In this document: in pieces, positions 41,071-46,807 of the stretch
How the letters are laid out: each line of letters opens with the position of its first letter
Numbering within the stretch: position 1 is the first letter of the stretch
Source: a virus
Length of the DNA: 46,807 nt
Virus record (IMG/VR): IMGVR_UViG_3300032180_000014
Coordinates: 1-46,807 of that record
Strand: one strand, 5' to 3'
Notes under the pieces: generated by a model
Databases searched by the model: none
Told to the model about the DNA's origin: nothing
What the model saw: the letters and a program-made list of their open reading frames with translations, nothing else
Position numbers and translations under genes: made by a program

Positions 41071-41101
41071 GATCCCTCGCCCGCGGCACTTGCGGGGGAT
41101 C
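41071..41101. terminator. stem-loop after the RusA-like gene
   Basis: GATCCCTCGC (41071-41080) pairs with GCGGGGGATC (41092-41101), 10 bp with one G-T pair and an 11-base loop. It is directly downstream of the RusA stop, where the minus-strand unit should end before the next promoter. No U-run follows, so it could be a factor-assisted terminator or a processing site. Confidence 0.45.
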
Positions 41102-41103
41102 GC

Positions 41104-41517
41104 TCACAGAGCCGAGACGGTGATCACCAGCTTGGGCTGATTGCTATAGACTTTGCTTGCGATCAACGCGGACACCAGGCGATCGTCGGTCCACACCAGA
41201 CCGTTAAACGCATCGCCTATCTGCTTGATAATATTGTCGATGTCAGGAGAGCTGCCGTGGGCAAGCTGGCCGAGGATAGCGGCGTTCTTCTTCTTCTTCG
41301 ACCATGACGGCTGGATCTTGAATTCGGCCCGCACGGTAAGCTTGACCGGGGTTGTGAACATCTCGCGGTCCCGCATCTCGCCCGCGGCGGCCAGCTTCAG
41401 ATAGCCCTCATTAGCTCTGGTCTTTTTGTCTGTATACGCATGCCCGTGTCCGGCGAACCTGGGGCGACCCTTGCCGACCGGCTGCCCGAGCAGCACGACC
41501 GTCAGAGGATCAGGCAT
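41104..41517 (-). CDS. rusA: RusA-like Holliday junction resolvase
   Basis: A 137-residue protein from ATG 41517 with GGAGAA upstream. GQPVGKGRPRF near the N-terminus, a basic middle (SWSKKKKNAAILGQLAHGSS) and PDIDNIIKQIGDAFNGLVWTDD with the conserved acidic residues (D-x-D-N and DD) are the RusA signature. The length fits. It cuts four-way or branched DNA, suiting the recombination module and preparation of DNA for packaging. Confidence 0.88.
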   Translation of the reverse strand: MPDPLTVVLLGQPVGKGRPRFAGHGHAYTDKKTRANEGYLKLAAAGEMRDREMFTTPVKLTVRAEFKIQPSWSKKKKNAAILGQLAHGSSPDIDNIIKQIGDAFNGLVWTDDRLVSALIASKVYSNQPKLVITVSAL

Positions 41518-41680
41518 CGGGTGGCTTCTCCTGATCAGAATGGCAATTGAGAGCTGCATCCAGCTTCGCCAGAAAGCGCCAGGCCTCGCGATAGACTTCG
41601 TCGGTGGGCTGTGACAAGCCTCTTTCTACCATTATCGCGTTAACGACGCGGAAGACCCTTTTGTTTTCGGCTAAGCTCAT
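41510..41680 (-). CDS. hypothetical 56-residue helical protein
   Basis: From ATG 41680, overlapping the previous stop by four bases, to TGA 41510, overlapping the rusA ATG by eight. It encodes MSLAENKRVFRVVNAIMVER, then DEVYREAWRFLAKLDAALN, with an acidic end. Overlap on both sides supports it. The function is unknown. Confidence 0.6.
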   Translation of the reverse strand: MSLAENKRVFRVVNAIMVERGLSQPTDEVYREAWRFLAKLDAALNCHSDQEKPPDA

Positions 41681-41883
41681 GGCGTTGTGCTTGTCTCAGT
41701 CGACGCCGGCGGCTGCTCCGGCCCGTGTATCGGCGGGTGCCAGGGGCCCGCCGGCTTCCACACCTGCGCACCAGAAGGCGCTGGCTGCCCTGGCTTCAGG
41801 TGATGCAGCAAACCATCACGATCTCGCCAGATCGAAATGCACAAGCAGTCCGCGGTTTCCTGGATATGCTCGTCAAGCGTCAT
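41677..41883 (-). CDS. hypothetical small protein with Pro-rich tail
   Basis: A 68-residue protein from ATG 41883, overlapping its neighbours by four bases on each side. The N-terminal part (LDEHIQETADCLCISIWRDR) is helical. The C-terminal 40 residues are Pro/His/Thr-rich and probably unstructured. No family is recognised. Confidence 0.58.
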   Translation of the reverse strand: MTLDEHIQETADCLCISIWRDRDGLLHHLKPGQPAPSGAQVWKPAGPWHPPIHGPEQPPASTETSTTP

Positions 41884-42182
41884 TCTACCGGATCATCCAG
41901 CGGATCGCGATCCTTCCCGTTCTTCATTTTCTTTGTCAATTCCGCAATCAGCTTGTCGCGCTGCAGCGATATGTCGCGATCCCGCATCCCAAGCTTCATG
42001 CAGGTGTGCAGCACCGCCCGAATGACGTTGATCTTGGCGCCCATTAGAATGCCGTTGCGAAAATCAATAGGTTCGGCCAGGACATCGTGGCATTGATCGG
42101 TGGTCATGTGGAGCAGAGTATACAGCCGCTCCTGTTCGGTCATCGCAAGCCAAGTAGCCTTCGGGGTGATCTCCTTACCCAT
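41880..42182 (-). CDS. hypothetical helical protein
   Basis: A 100-residue protein. ATG 42182 with GGAAGAG upstream is preferred over 42209. It encodes WLAMTEQERLYTLLHMTTDQ, AKINVIRAVLHTCMKLGMRD and RDKLIAELTKKMKNGKDRDP, all helical, with a charged end. It is in the middle of the tightly overlapping early operon. The function is unknown. Confidence 0.62.
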   Translation of the reverse strand: MGKEITPKATWLAMTEQERLYTLLHMTTDQCHDVLAEPIDFRNGILMGAKINVIRAVLHTCMKLGMRDRDISLQRDKLIAELTKKMKNGKDRDPLDDPVE

Positions 42183-42348
42183 GCTCTTCCTTCTTTGCTC
42201 TCCTGGCACGCTCCCAATTGATCTCGAAGCTTATCACTTCAAGTTCCCGCAGTGTAGGCATGGTGAGGAATTGCCTCCACCATGCCGCACCGCGGGCACT
42301 CATAAAGTTGTACATCAGCACCTGAAGCAGGTCGGGCACCTTAGTCAT
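42175..42348 (-). CDS. hypothetical 57-residue protein
   Basis: From ATG 42348, overlapping the previous gene by eight bases and the next by eight. It encodes MTKVPDLLQVLMYNFMSARG, AAWWRQFLTMPTLRELEVIS, then a basic end with ARRAKKEEHG. It is helical and soluble. The function is unknown. Confidence 0.6.
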   Translation of the reverse strand: MTKVPDLLQVLMYNFMSARGAAWWRQFLTMPTLRELEVISFEINWERARRAKKEEHG

Positions 42349-42562
42349 GGATTGTCCTATCGCGGTCCCGATGTTGCCGTTGCCGAATGATCTCACGCGA
42401 CCCATGCTCTACGATGGTCCGTATGGCGATTCCTGCGATCTGATCAAGCGCTAATACGATGTCCGTACCAATTGGCGAAGAATCTCGATCATAGGGATAG
42501 CCGAGCCGGGCCAGATGATGGATCGCTTCCAGCAATTTCAGGGCTTCTCGTTCGTCAATCAT
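42341..42562 (-). CDS. hypothetical small helical protein
   Basis: A 73-residue protein from ATG 42562. It encodes IDEREALKLLEAIHHLARLG, IVLALDQIAGIAIRTIVEHG and a basic/acidic tail (RQRQHRDRDRT). It lies 23 bases after the Tat-signal gene and overlaps the next gene. The function is unknown. Confidence 0.6.
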   Translation of the reverse strand: MIDEREALKLLEAIHHLARLGYPYDRDSSPIGTDIVLALDQIAGIAIRTIVEHGSREIIRQRQHRDRDRTIHD

Positions 42563-42585
42563 GTCCGTCCCCTTATCGCCCAGGG

Positions 42586-43680
42586 TTAAGGACCGAAGGG
42601 GTCTTGGAAGCTCTGGGCATCATCTACAAGATTGGTACCCGAATTACCAAACCTCGTATCCAGATAGACTCCCTCAGGTAGTTCGGAACTATTTATGATG
42701 CCATAGTTACGCATAAAACCTAGCCCGTCTCCAAGCACCTCTCCTATCAAAGCAACAGGGGAATAACCTGAAGTTGAAGTGAAGGCATTATGTGCGCCAT
42801 AGCCTGGATTGATAAAGGCCCCAGTGGGAAGATGCACGGCTTGCGAGATTGTATAATTTGGATCGGCCGCCTGCGGACTATAGGTCACTGAGCCTATGGT
42901 GGTGTTTTGTAAGCTTCCCTGCGATCCCGGCCCAAAGGTGTTTGGGATCCTTCCGATTGTAATGTCCAACTGACTTCCTGACCCTGTCATCCCTACAGGC
43001 AGGTTCATTGGAACGTTGACTATCGCAGACGTCGGTCTATCCCGGTTCGGATAGCCGACCATTATCGGCATTTGTTCCAGCGACGGACTGCGCTGATTCT
43101 TTAGGAACTGAAAAGCTGTCACACCTGCCTGGAGCGATCGAGTTACATCATTCAACAGGACTATTATGGTTTGCCATACTCCCGCATCCCATCGGGGCAG
43201 CATGCCGACAAAAGTTGCAACCCCTGCTGTTGTTTGAGCCTTTACTCGCAGCATAGGCAAGCCCCATGAGGTTACCCCTTGGGCAACGGTAAGTGGCGTG
43301 CCGGGAGGGTAAATCGTGAGAGCTAAAATCTCGGCTATAGGCCCGGCGTGTTGAGTAAACAGCCTCATTCCCTCAACCGGAATATCAGAAAGAAGTTCCG
43401 GAAGAACCGTGGCTACTATGCTCGCAGACGCACTTGTGTTGAATGGTACGTTGGGGAAGGCAGAAGTCTTCCCTCTTCCATTGATGATATCTGAACTCGC
43501 TCCTGCCTGATTTGAGAAAAAAGCCGCGGCATTCGCTGAAGGAATGACCCCCTCAAGCATGTACGTCAACCCTTGAGCTTGACCGCTACCGGATGCAGCC
43601 AGAGCTTTAGCTGAGACAAGAGCTCCAGCTCCTGCACCAGCGCCGCGAACCAACAGGTCGCGGCGTGTTATCTTATTCAT
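42586..43680 (-). CDS. exported (Tat-signal) protein of unknown function
   Basis: A 364-residue protein from ATG 43680 in a TAATG overlap. The N-terminus MNKITRRDLLVRGAGAGAGA, then LVSAKALAASG, is a typical twin-arginine signal. The mature part is beta-rich with few charges (IYPPGTPLTVAQGVTSWGLP, VAMLPRWDAGVW-like text, QMPIMVGYPNRDRPTSAIVN) and a central helix. It resembles coat- or fibre-type beta proteins more than an enzyme. It is lower in G+C than its neighbours. A Tat substrate in the early strand of a phage is unusual. Confidence 0.65.
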   Translation of the reverse strand: MNKITRRDLLVRGAGAGAGALVSAKALAASGSGQAQGLTYMLEGVIPSANAAAFFSNQAGASSDIINGRGKTSAFPNVPFNTSASASIVATVLPELLSDIPVEGMRLFTQHAGPIAEILALTIYPPGTPLTVAQGVTSWGLPMLRVKAQTTAGVATFVGMLPRWDAGVWQTIIVLLNDVTRSLQAGVTAFQFLKNQRSPSLEQMPIMVGYPNRDRPTSAIVNVPMNLPVGMTGSGSQLDITIGRIPNTFGPGSQGSLQNTTIGSVTYSPQAADPNYTISQAVHLPTGAFINPGYGAHNAFTSTSGYSPVALIGEVLGDGLGFMRNYGIINSSELPEGVYLDTRFGNSGTNLVDDAQSFQDPFGP

Positions 43681-43979
43681 TAGTTATTATCCGTATAGAA
43701 CCAGGCGCAGGTGTTGCCTGCGTTGGTGCCAAAGTACGCGTTGCGATGTGAGATAAAGGCCGCGTAATAGTCGGCCCGATCCTGCCCGTATGTCGGGAAA
43801 TTAGCATTATTGGACTCGCTACAAGTCGATTGTACGGTTCCGTTGCTGTCGCAATACCACGCGGCAAACCATCCGGTTGGGGATGACTCGAAAGCGCAAA
43901 TGTTATACGAGGCGTTTGCCTGGGTAGAAGCGCAAGCTAGAGCAAGCGCTACAGCCGTAGTTGCAAGAAACTTGTTCAC
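43680..43979 (-). CDS. small exported Cys-containing protein
   Basis: 99 residues. GTG 43979 with AGGGAG about eight bases upstream begins a clear Sec signal peptide (MNKFLATTAVALALACASTQ, ANA). The longer frame to 44147 would bury it. The mature part has ICAFESSPTGWFAAWYCDSN and STCSESNN, with a C-terminal NTCAWFYTDNN: four cysteines, likely two disulphides. It is coupled to the Tat-signal gene, so the two may act together in the periplasm. The 200 bases upstream hold no gene I can support. Confidence 0.58.
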   Translation of the reverse strand: MNKFLATTAVALALACASTQANASYNICAFESSPTGWFAAWYCDSNGTVQSTCSESNNANFPTYGQDRADYYAAFISHRNAYFGTNAGNTCAWFYTDNN

Positions 43980-44180
43980 TTCGATCTCCCTGGGTTGATC
44001 GGGACCTGTCTTCCGCGGCACGTCCCGAGAATGCCGCTTTCGTTTGTAGTTGCCGCTCCCGGATATAGGCTGCGGCTCGTCCTTCGCTCCTGCCCGGTTC
44101 AGGCCGTCGCTCGCGTCGGCAATGCTCACGATCGGTAGCTTCAACATCTTTCGATGGCCGTACTAGCTAAGCTCTGTATC

Positions 44181-44666
44181 CTATGTCAGGGGTCGGGGTG
44201 CGCAGCTGACGACGAAGCCATAGGCGGTACGCGGCTGCAGGAAATTGGTAGCAAGCCACGTCACGTTTACCGTTGTCGGATGAACCCCATCATTCAGCGT
44301 GTACTCGCCGGTTTGGAATGTAACCATCGGCCAGTAAGGGTTGCCGTATCCTGGCGGGGTGTACTCAGGACCGGTTTGCGCCCCTGTAACGCTACATAGC
44401 GGCCGCGGATGAGCCACGGTGTTGATGCTGCCAGGGACCGAGATCCTGGCGCTCCCGTATGGCTCAGGATTATCTCCTGTGTAGATGTACACATGGATGG
44501 AGTTGCCGACCCATACGAATTGCGTCGCCAGGCCACCAGACCCCAGGCCATCGCTGGGTATCTCTGTTCCGATTGCTGTCGCCAGCGGGCCTGTGCAATC
44601 AGGACATTGGGCATATGCCGAAGCTGCGATCAGCATGCCGACAACAAATGGCAGCAAGCGTTTCAT
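44181..44666 (-). CDS. exported protein, possible periplasmic beta protein
   Basis: 161 residues. ATG 44666 gives the signal peptide MKRLLPFVVGMLIAASAYA, cleaved before QCPDC. The mature part is beta-rich (TQFVWVGNSIHVYIYTGDNP, YWPMVTFQTGEYTLNDG, TAYGFVVSCAPRPLT) with four cysteines. It follows two membrane microproteins in one unit. No family is recognised. Confidence 0.62.
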   Translation of the reverse strand: MKRLLPFVVGMLIAASAYAQCPDCTGPLATAIGTEIPSDGLGSGGLATQFVWVGNSIHVYIYTGDNPEPYGSARISVPGSINTVAHPRPLCSVTGAQTGPEYTPPGYGNPYWPMVTFQTGEYTLNDGVHPTTVNVTWLATNFLQPRTAYGFVVSCAPRPLT

Positions 44667-44668
44667 GG

Positions 44669-44773
44669 CTAGCCCCACACGGCAAAAGCAGCGAGGAATA
44701 TGGCCAGCGCTGAAATAAACACAGCAACAGCGGCCAAAAACTCGGGAAGCGACGTAAATTGTAACAGTGGCAT
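44669..44773 (-). CDS. 34-residue single-span membrane microprotein
   Basis: From ATG 44773 with ACGGAGAGAAGAG upstream, the same start region as the neighbouring microprotein. It encodes MPLLQFTSLPEFLAAVAVFI, then SALAIFLAAFAVWG, one long hydrophobic span. It ends three bases before the next gene. Probably an inner-membrane peptide. Confidence 0.6.
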   Translation of the reverse strand: MPLLQFTSLPEFLAAVAVFISALAIFLAAFAVWG

Positions 44774-44786
44774 CTCTTCTCTCCGT

Positions 44787-44915
44787 TCACTGCTCACTCT
44801 TTATTGCCAACATCAGGATGGCACCTAGACCCAGCCCGAGGCACATTCCAACGATAAACCCGATCCCCAGACCCAAGCCAAAAGCCTGGTTTAGCGCTTC
44901 GCTAGCAAATAGCAT
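44787..44915 (-). CDS. 42-residue membrane microprotein with Gly-rich span
   Basis: From ATG 44915 with ACGGAGAGAAGAG upstream. It encodes MLFASEALNQAFGLGLGIGF, IVGMCLGLGLGAILMLAIKS, then EQ. The Gly spacing (GLGLGIGF, GLGLGAIL) suggests a self-associating membrane helix. It is the first gene after the second tandem operator region. Confidence 0.6.
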   Translation of the reverse strand: MLFASEALNQAFGLGLGIGFIVGMCLGLGLGAILMLAIKSEQ

Positions 44916-44940
44916 CTCTTCTCTCCGTTATCTTCGTAAC

Positions 44941-44957
44941 GCTCACAACATGTCGCG
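44941..44957. promoter_or_regulatory. secondary operator-like site (ACGCTCACAnnnTGTCGCGCT family), copy 2
   Basis: GCTCACA-ACA-TGTCGCG, 26 bases before the microprotein start at 44915. It is paired with the site at 40973-40989 in both sequence and context. Confidence 0.5.
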
Positions 44958-44975
44958 CTAAGAAGCAAGAGTCGA

Positions 44976-44992
44976 TGCGACAAGCTGTCGCA
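44976..44992. promoter_or_regulatory. 17-bp dyad operator, copy 5 (perfect inverted repeat)
   Basis: TGCGACA-AGC-TGTCGCA is a perfect inverted repeat with 7-bp arms, the most symmetrical copy of the set. It lies just past the stop of the 57-residue gene and upstream of the microprotein unit starting at 44915. Confidence 0.62.
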
Positions 44993-44993
44993 G

Positions 44994-45167
44994 CTAGTAG
45001 CGTTCGTGATGCCCCTCGATGCGGAAGATCTCAGGCCGCTCCCGCAGATCATGCTGCAGGTTGTACCAGGCGTGCTCGCCATGCACGTTGGCTTGCGCCT
45101 GGCGGTAGTCGTACGCAGGTAGACAAAGCAACCACATGCCGGCATACCAGCAGGTCAGCCAGCTCAT
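44994..45167 (-). CDS. 57-residue small protein, possibly membrane associated
   Basis: From ATG 45167, directly after the stop of the upstream gene, to TAG 44994. It encodes MSWLTCWYAGMWLLCLPAYD, YRQAQANVHGEHAWYNLQHD, then RPEIFRIEGHHERY. The hydrophobic, Trp-rich N-terminus could be a weak signal. Contiguity with the upstream gene supports it. The function is unknown. Confidence 0.58.
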   Translation of the reverse strand: MSWLTCWYAGMWLLCLPAYDYRQAQANVHGEHAWYNLQHDLRERPEIFRIEGHHERY

Positions 45168-45380
45168 TCAGCACCGCTCCGGATGGTCATGGCACCAGCG
45201 GTGCTCACGACGCCAGTTGTGGCGCTGCTTCCACTCCCGCCATTCCTGATTGTCGTGGTGATCGCAGACAATGCGGTAGCCCTCACGCCAGCAATGCCGC
45301 TCCTCAGCGATACCCCCAGCCGCATTCGCAACCATCGCCAAGCCAAGAAGCACCGCAGACAGAGTCCGACTTGAAAGCAT
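45168..45380 (-). CDS. small exported His/Trp/Cys-rich protein
   Basis: A 70-residue protein from ATG 45380 with AAAGGGG upstream. The signal peptide is MLSSRTLSAVLLGLAMVANA. The mature part ERHCWREGYRIVCDHHDNQE, WREWKQRHNWRREHRWCHDH, PERC has four Cys, many His and Trp and high charge. It may bind metal or form disulphides. No family is recognised. Confidence 0.6.
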   Translation of the reverse strand: MLSSRTLSAVLLGLAMVANAAGGIAEERHCWREGYRIVCDHHDNQEWREWKQRHNWRREHRWCHDHPERC

Positions 45381-45722
45381 GTTCTTCTACCCCTTTGCTC
45401 GCACAGCCTACGCTAGCGATGAGCTAAACGATTGTTAGCGCTGAAATGTGCGCCACTCTTTCTTACTTCTCTTTTACACGCCCGGAGCTTTTATCGTCTG
45501 TCTAGAAGCTGAGCTTACGGGGATAACCTACGGGGGGAGGGGGAGTGGGTGCTAATTTTTGCGCCCACCTTCGGAAACTGGAGACGTTTTTGTAGGATCT
45601 CCCGTTTAAGTGGTGCGGTTGACCCTGTGTAGCGGTATCCGTGCGCGAGGGGTTTTTATGTGTAGCACAAGTTTTTTGTGACAGGATGCGATAACCCCAG
45701 GAAAGCCGCCATTTGCCTTGGA
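45381..45722. other. non-coding interval with hairpins between regulator and exported-protein unit
   Basis: About 340 bases without a supported gene. A stem at 45545-45568 (GTGGGTGC/GCGCCCAC, 8 bp with one G-T pair, 8-base loop ending TTTTT) and a weaker GGAGA/TCTCC pairing (about 45580-45602) are visible. Nearby homopolymers are G-rich (45531-45543) and T-rich (45671-45676). It may hold terminators, a promoter for the 45380 unit or an origin; none can be fixed by eye. Confidence 0.4.
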
Positions 45723-46223
45723 TTAAAGGCAATTGACCAGATCTGGCGGTGTAGAATTTGATTCGGTGGAGGGTTTGTGCGTGATCGGGTACCGGCGAAA
45801 GGCTCTTTCCTCGGGTGATTCGCCGTAGAAGCCGCAGCCCCATGGGGTGCCGATCGAGCAAGGGCTTGGGTCTGGCGCGGCATATGGGCTGCGGGTTGAC
45901 TTTTGCGTCGACGCCGCGGCATCATTTGCCTGCGTAACCTCCCCAAGATTGCGCGAACTCCTTGGAGCCCCGGTTAGTCCCCCTGGCCGGGGCTTCTCCT
46001 TTTTCGGCAGCAGCTCCTCGAGCTCGGCGATCAGGATCGGCACGATAGCCTCTGCATACTCGGGTGGCAGGGACGTGAGCCACCATCTGGGTATGCGTCG
46101 CATGCCGCGTTCGACGTAGTTGATCATCGAGGTTGAGCGGCAGACGGAGGCCGCAAGGTAGCGTACTTTGTCGCAGCGTTCCTTGCGGACACGGCGGAAG
46201 GCCTGGCCTGGGGTCTCGGTCAT
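45723..46223 (-). CDS. Cro/CI-like helix-turn-helix regulator
   Basis: A 166-residue protein from ATG 46223, one base after the previous stop. Residues 5-50 (GQAFRRVRKERCDKVRYLAA, SVCRSTSMINYVERGMRRIP) follow the helix-turn-helix of the XRE/Cro-CI family, including the recognition helix before the YVERGMRRIP turn. A short helical region (VPILIAELEELLPKKEK) follows. The C-terminal 90 residues are low in structure and Pro/Ser-rich. It is the best candidate for the protein that binds the 17-bp dyads; this is inference. Confidence 0.62.
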   Translation of the reverse strand: MTETPGQAFRRVRKERCDKVRYLAASVCRSTSMINYVERGMRRIPRWWLTSLPPEYAEAIVPILIAELEELLPKKEKPRPGGLTGAPRSSRNLGEVTQANDAAASTQKSTRSPYAAPDPSPCSIGTPWGCGFYGESPEERAFRRYPITHKPSTESNSTPPDLVNCL

Positions 46224-46224
46224 G

Positions 46225-46413
46225 CTAGACCTCCGTGATTGCGAGTGCGGTCAGCCGGCGGATGACCTTTTCGGAGGGATCGCCGACCGCCCTCAGCTCC
46301 TCGGCCATCGTGGTGCCGAGGATCTCGATGACCTCCATGGGGGTGTAGTCTTCGTCCAGCAATTCCTTCCGCAGAGTGCGGCAACGGTCAGCCACGGTGA
46401 GTCGGGGTTTCAT
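46225..46413 (-). CDS. hypothetical small helical protein
   Basis: A 62-residue protein from ATG 46413, overlapping the replication protein stop by four bases. It encodes VADRCRTLRKELLDEDYTPM, EVIEILGTTMAEELRAVGDP, EKVIRRLTALAITEV. It is fully helical and soluble. Its place between a replication protein and a regulator suggests an early regulatory or replication role. Confidence 0.62.
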   Translation of the reverse strand: MKPRLTVADRCRTLRKELLDEDYTPMEVIEILGTTMAEELRAVGDPSEKVIRRLTALAITEV

Positions 46414-46807
46414 CGTCCTAGCTCCTTTGCCCGGTCGCGGGCTGTAATCTCGGCCATGATTTCGGTCGGGTCTCGGATGCGGCCAAAGCTGGGGCTATGG
46501 CCGTTGGGTTTGGGTGCCGGGTACTCGTCATTCCATCGCTCCTGATTTAGCCAGGTCGCGGGATTACACCACGGTCGGTCATGGGGTTTGTATGTGACGT
46601 AACGCCGCAGCCCCTCGGTAAGCGCCTCTTCGGTTGCCCCGGACTTAAGGGCCTTCAAGAAGGATCTCTCAGCTGCTCCCTTCCCAACTTTTTCTGGATA
46701 GCCTTCATACCACCGAGCAAAGCGAGGGTCGTAGACCCGAGAATGGATATTTTTTTCTGAGGGGGGGATTAAGGGGGGGTTAGGAAGAGAGTCCAGAGAG
46801 GAACCTA
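46410..46807 (-). CDS. phage replication protein, C-terminal part (N-terminus beyond window)
   Basis: An open frame runs from the right edge to TGA 46410, about 132 codons; a TTG at 46658 is internal, not the start. The sequence YDPRFARWYEGYPEKVGKGA, AERSFLKALKSGATEEALTE, GLRRYV and WCNPATWLNQERWNDEYP is the typical C-terminal domain of phage replication/primosomal proteins (pattern F-WYxAYPxKVGK-AA, then W-PATWLNQ-RW-DE). The linker before it is Pro/Ser-rich (SLPNPPLIPPSEK). It probably recruits helicase at the phage origin. Confidence 0.75.
   Translation of the reverse strand, partial: GSSLDSLPNPPLIPPSEKNIHSRVYDPRFARWYEGYPEKVGKGAAERSFLKALKSGATEEALTEGLRRYVTYKPHDRPWCNPATWLNQERWNDEYPAPKPNGHSPSFGRIRDPTEIMAEITARDRAKELGR

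Noticed and set aside
44891-45145. Minus-strand 84-codon frame over operator copy 5
   Set aside because: It runs across the microprotein and the operator; the 57-codon frame at 44994-45167 is contiguous with its upstream gene and reads better.
45502-45861. Minus-strand frame overlapping the regulator C-terminus
   Set aside because: Different frame from the helix-turn-helix protein, with no family text, and no better start; treated as a shadow plus non-coding DNA.
46169-46175. TGTCGCA within the regulator gene
   Set aside because: The left arm (TAGCGTA) does not fit the dyad, and the site is coding.
1-46807. Treating the window as a complete circular genome
   Set aside because: Both ends cut through minus-strand frames and the join as given does not keep a reading frame; circularity is only a possibility.

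Overview
The window is one contiguous piece of a tailed double-stranded DNA phage, most likely podovirus-like. It carries a complete head and tail module and a separate early/recombination module. The GC-rich coding, the twin-arginine and Sec signal peptides and the style of the small proteins suggest an alphaproteobacterial host, perhaps a Rhizobiales/Bradyrhizobium relative. The host is inferred, not shown. I see no integrase, DNA polymerase, tRNA, CRISPR array or insertion sequence.

Layout. (1) Positions 1-685, minus strand: a coiled-coil protein cut by the left end and an uncharacterised phage protein. (2) Positions 716-36454, plus strand, the late region: a secreted phosphoesterase, two small acidic/zinc-finger proteins, large terminase, portal, two small proteins, scaffold-like protein, N4-gp56-type capsid protein, a tandem pair of small paralogues, connector and tail proteins. 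Next comes a roughly 13-kb tail-fibre/spike block (14.9-27.8 kb) in which most genes encode an N-terminal export signal. A lysis-like group of small membrane proteins (27.9-30.3 kb) follows, then three large putative internal/ejection proteins (30.3-36.5 kb), one with an RlpA-like domain. Most of these genes overlap by 1-8 bases, implying translational coupling. One small minus-strand gene sits inside this region (32712-32891). (3) Positions 36451-37083: two minus-strand genes, head to head with a plus-strand PurD-like ATP-grasp ligase (37082-38392). (4) Positions 38458-46807, minus strand, the early region: a PD-(D/E)XK exonuclease plus Rad52/ERF-type annealing protein, a RusA-like resolvase, many small proteins, several exported proteins including a Tat substrate, a Cro/CI-like regulator and the C-terminal part of a replication protein running off the right end.

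The most striking non-coding signal is a 17-bp dyad, TGYGRCA-N3-TGTCGCA. It occurs five times, in intergenic regions or at a gene start (6843, 30273, 32949, 40995, 44976). One copy fills the spacer of a promoter-like TTGACA/CATAAG pair in front of the scaffold and capsid genes. Two copies have a related second site beside them. This looks like a distributed operator system for a phage regulator.

Several real genes are shorter than 60 codons: small membrane proteins at 40842-40940, 44787-44915 and 44669-44773, and others at 9780-9902, 38708-38884, 41510-41680 and 44994-45167. If the molecule is circular, the coiled-coil fragment at the left end and the replication protein at the right end may be halves of one gene, but the junction as given is out of frame.
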